This document shows, one piece after another, positions 62,697 to 64,000 of a stretch of 64,000 nucleotides of DNA (its first letter is position 1; each line of letters starts with the position of its first letter). A program made the translations under genes and the position numbers. This stretch comes from Roseburia sp934320555 (GTDB lineage: Bacteria; Bacillota; Clostridia; Lachnospirales; Lachnospiraceae). A model generated the notes under the pieces. It searched no databases and was not told the DNA's origin. It saw only the letters and a program-made list of their open reading frames with translations. The stretch lies in assembly GCA_934320555.1 (NCBI GenBank), contig CAKRFH010000001.1:80695-144694 (forward strand). Reading direction: 5' to 3'.

Positions 62697-62852
62697 TTAG
62701 CACCTCTTTCCGAAACTCGCAAAATAGCCGCAGATTACTCCGAAAGTCTCTAAACAAAGACCGAGCACAAGCAGGCGACATATTACGATAAAAAACGTCA
62801 TTTCATTAAATTCTGTTAAATCACCGATAATTAAAGTAATAAAATCATTCAT
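62697..62852 (-). CDS. 51-residue single-span protein, possible minor coat protein
   Basis: ATG at 62852 with AAAGGGGTG upstream opens MNDFITLIIGDLTEFNEMTF. A membrane helix follows (FFIVICRLLVLGLCLETFGVICGYF, given as residues about 20-44) and the protein ends GKRC. The stop touches the zot start (TAA then ATG). A small membrane protein just before gene I is the place of pVI in filamentous phages; identity is inferred from position only. Confidence 0.65.
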   Translation of the reverse strand: MNDFITLIIGDLTEFNEMTFFIVICRLLVLGLCLETFGVICGYFASFGKRC

Positions 62853-62866
62853 AAATTACACCCCTT

Positions 62867-63226
62867 TCACACTGCCTTTTTCATGTTCCGGCAGGCAACT
62901 TTGATACGCTCATACATCCAGAAGAACAGACACAGGAACAGGAAAATCATAAGATCATAATGAATCCGGTCTAACTGCTCCGTGTAATCTGCCTGAGAGA
63001 CTGCTCCACTCTCCTGCACCTGTTCGGCAGCGGTCAGATCAGCCGCGCCAATATCCGTAGAATCGGAATTGAGTAATTTTGTAAGAACCTGCAAAAGATC
63101 AGATTCCTTTTCAGACAGCTCCAAAGATTCCGTAGAATCCTCCGTGCTTTCTGGAGCAGTCTCCGTATCTTCCACAATCTCCACTTGAGCTTCCTCAAGT
63201 TCCGTATTAAAAACTTCATTTTCCAT
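62867..63226 (-). CDS. 119-residue acidic protein with C-terminal membrane span
   Basis: AAAGGTGG lies 5 nt before ATG at 63226. The first 85 residues are Glu/Asp/Ser/Thr-rich (EIVEDTETAPESTEDSTESL). A single helix (DLMIFLFLCLFFWMYERI, about 93-110) and a basic end (RNMKKAV) follow. An acidic exposed part, one span and a positive C-terminus are the layout of filamentous phage coat proteins, though longer than a usual pVIII. The assignment as virion protein is inference. Confidence 0.6.
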   Translation of the reverse strand: MENEVFNTELEEAQVEIVEDTETAPESTEDSTESLELSEKESDLLQVLTKLLNSDSTDIGAADLTAAEQVQESGAVSQADYTEQLDRIHYDLMIFLFLCLFFWMYERIKVACRNMKKAV

Positions 63227-63296
63227 GATAACCACCTTTCTACATTTTTAATTTTATGTTACAATCAGACTATCGAACCAAGGGAGGGAGAACAAA

Positions 63297-63620
63297 ATGG
63301 ACAAGAGAGAAACTGTAACAATTGACAAAGAACTATATGATGAATTGACAAATTCATACTATGCAAAGAACAATAATGACACAACAAGTTGGACAGACTT
63401 TCTAATTGTTTTACTAATCGGAGCTGTCGCAATACTAGGAGTTTTCTGCTATAAGCAAAACACCCGCATTGAAAAACTTGAAAATGAAATGGAACAGGTA
63501 ATAAACGTTTTTCAAGAAACAAGCGATTTCTTTTCAGAGCTAAACTACATAATAAAACCCGAAGTTGGAGTAGGTTCAACATATGAAGATGCAGAAAGAA
63601 ATGCTAAATCAATTAACTAA
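63297..63620 (+). CDS. 107-residue single-span protein on the opposite strand
   Basis: GGGAGGGAG precedes ATG at 63297. The protein has a polar N-terminus (MDKRETVTIDKELYDELTNS), a membrane span (about 40-58, FLIVLLIGAVAILGVFCY) and a coiled-coil-like part (IEKLENEMEQVINVF). It is the only plus-strand gene in the phage block and overlaps the next minus-strand gene by 8 bp at their 3' ends. Function unknown; a regulator or accessory (immunity or moron) role is possible but unproved. Confidence 0.6.
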   Translation: MDKRETVTIDKELYDELTNSYYAKNNNDTTSWTDFLIVLLIGAVAILGVFCYKQNTRIEKLENEMEQVINVFQETSDFFSELNYIIKPEVGVGSTYEDAERNAKSIN

Positions 63621-63756
63621 GCATGCCATAAATAAATTTGCATAAAAGAATAGCAACAACAGCATAGGCAATCACGTTTAACAAATTAAAAGTAACCCCA
63701 TAAAAAGTAAGCGGATACCTTAAAATTGTAAGACATGCATTAAACATAGCAGACAT
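63613..63756 (-). CDS. 47-residue hydrophobic protein, possible minor coat protein
   Basis: AAAGGTGG lies 5 nt before ATG at 63756, so this start is preferred over longer frames. The product (MSAMFNACLTILRYPLTFYG...) is nearly all hydrophobic, with one long or two short helices. Size, hydrophobicity and place match the tiny filamentous phage coat proteins in general; no specific family is recognised. Confidence 0.6.
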   Translation of the reverse strand: MSAMFNACLTILRYPLTFYGVTFNLLNVIAYAVVAILLCKFIYGMLS

Positions 63757-63799
63757 AAAAACCACCTTTCCGAGAGCAGATAAATCTGCTCTCTTTTCT

Positions 63800-64000
63800 T
63801 TATCGTCCAAGAAGCCTAAGAACAACCGCCATCAAAAACCCTAAACCAATAGCACTTGTAATAAAAGTCGGCAAAAACGGGAAAGTCTTAGCAATCAACT
63901 GCGGAAAATCACCCATAGCCTTTATAAACTCCCCAAGCCCAGACTTAAAAGAATTAAAAATACTTAGAACATCACCAAAGTTAAAATTATTACCTATAAC
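63800..64000 (-). CDS. C-terminal part of a membrane-anchored phage protein
   Basis: The reverse strand is open from the window edge to TAA at 63800-63802. The visible 66 residues include FNFGDVLSIFNSFKSGLGEF and a C-terminal hydrophobic helix (FITSAIGLGFLMAVVLRLLGR, last 21 or so residues). A C-terminal anchor with a short basic end is typical of the pIII-type adsorption protein of filamentous phages, which sits upstream of pVI and pI. The N-terminal part is outside the window. Confidence 0.55.
   Translation of the reverse strand, partial: VIGNNFNFGDVLSIFNSFKSGLGEFIKAMGDFPQLIAKTFPFLPTFITSAIGLGFLMAVVLRLLGR

Noticed and set aside
1..64000. CRISPR arrays, rRNA or tRNA genes
   Set aside because: No regularly spaced repeats, rRNA segments or cloverleaf-like sequences with CCA-proximal arms were seen in the intergenic gaps on either strand.

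Overview
The window looks like a chromosomal segment of an anaerobic, spore-lineage Firmicute of the Lachnospiraceae type (Roseburia/Agathobacter-like). The evidence is the moderate GC content, strong AAGGAGG-type ribosome binding sites, sporulation genes (yqfC, yqfD, spoVB-like, a BofC-like protein), anaerobic one-carbon enzymes (fhs, folD), a Rex redox sensor, and a Cys/Gly-rich 'chorion class' small protein. Genus is inferred from family resemblance, not from a search. Almost every host gene lies on the + strand in long, tightly spaced operons.

Layout. 1-600: the start of a minus-strand gene, a 50-residue small ORF, a shared terminator and the Cys/Gly-rich protein. 0.7-6.1 kb: a probable (Re)-citrate synthase, a GntR regulator and NADP-isocitrate dehydrogenase, preceded by a perfect 18-bp palindrome and followed by an ABC-F ATPase. 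6.1-11.8 kb: rex, nnr, alr, a MazF-type toxin without a visible antitoxin, a CBS-pair protein and yebC. 11.9-21.7 kb: glgA, a TepA-type protease, uppP, ftsK, fhs, folD and a zinc-ribbon/TPR membrane protein. 21.7-22.9 kb: two minus-strand genes (xpt and a membrane protein). 22.9-27.6 kb: rlmH and a molybdenum hydroxylase operon with its cofactor nucleotidyltransferase. 27.6-35.7 kb: yqfC, yqfD, phoH, ybeY, a SpoVB-like flippase, a BofC-like protein and two flavoproteins. 35.7-43.4 kb: mutS, mutL, miaA, a PLP enzyme and radC. 43.4-52.2 kb: the elongation/division cluster mreB, mreC, mreD, PBP2, minD, minE, rodA, then mgsA and a lipoprotein D,D-carboxypeptidase. There is no minC in this cluster. 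52.3-59.9 kb: a P-loop protein, DUF378, a HlyD-like protein, yggS, sepF, ylmH, aroB, lspA, rluD and a cytidylate-kinase-like protein closed by a terminator.

59.95-64.0 kb is different in character: AT-rich, mostly minus-strand, and made of short genes. It contains a rolling-circle replication initiator (HUH motif), a Zot/pI-like assembly ATPase and at least four small single-membrane-span proteins, with a GC-rich hairpin of about 109 nt between zot and rep. This is the gene logic of a filamentous (inovirus-like) phage in a Gram-positive host, cut by the right window edge. A 21-bp exact inverted repeat, embedded in about 60 bp of similarity, shows a broken second rep start at 59.96-60.03 kb. 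This is the most novel part of the window.

The host genes cooperate in three main themes. The first is making 2-oxoglutarate for glutamate by a partial oxidative TCA branch. The second is envelope growth: Alr, UppP, MreBCD, PBP2, RodA, the carboxypeptidase and LspA. The third is chromosome and division handling: FtsK, MinDE, SepF, MutSL and RadC.
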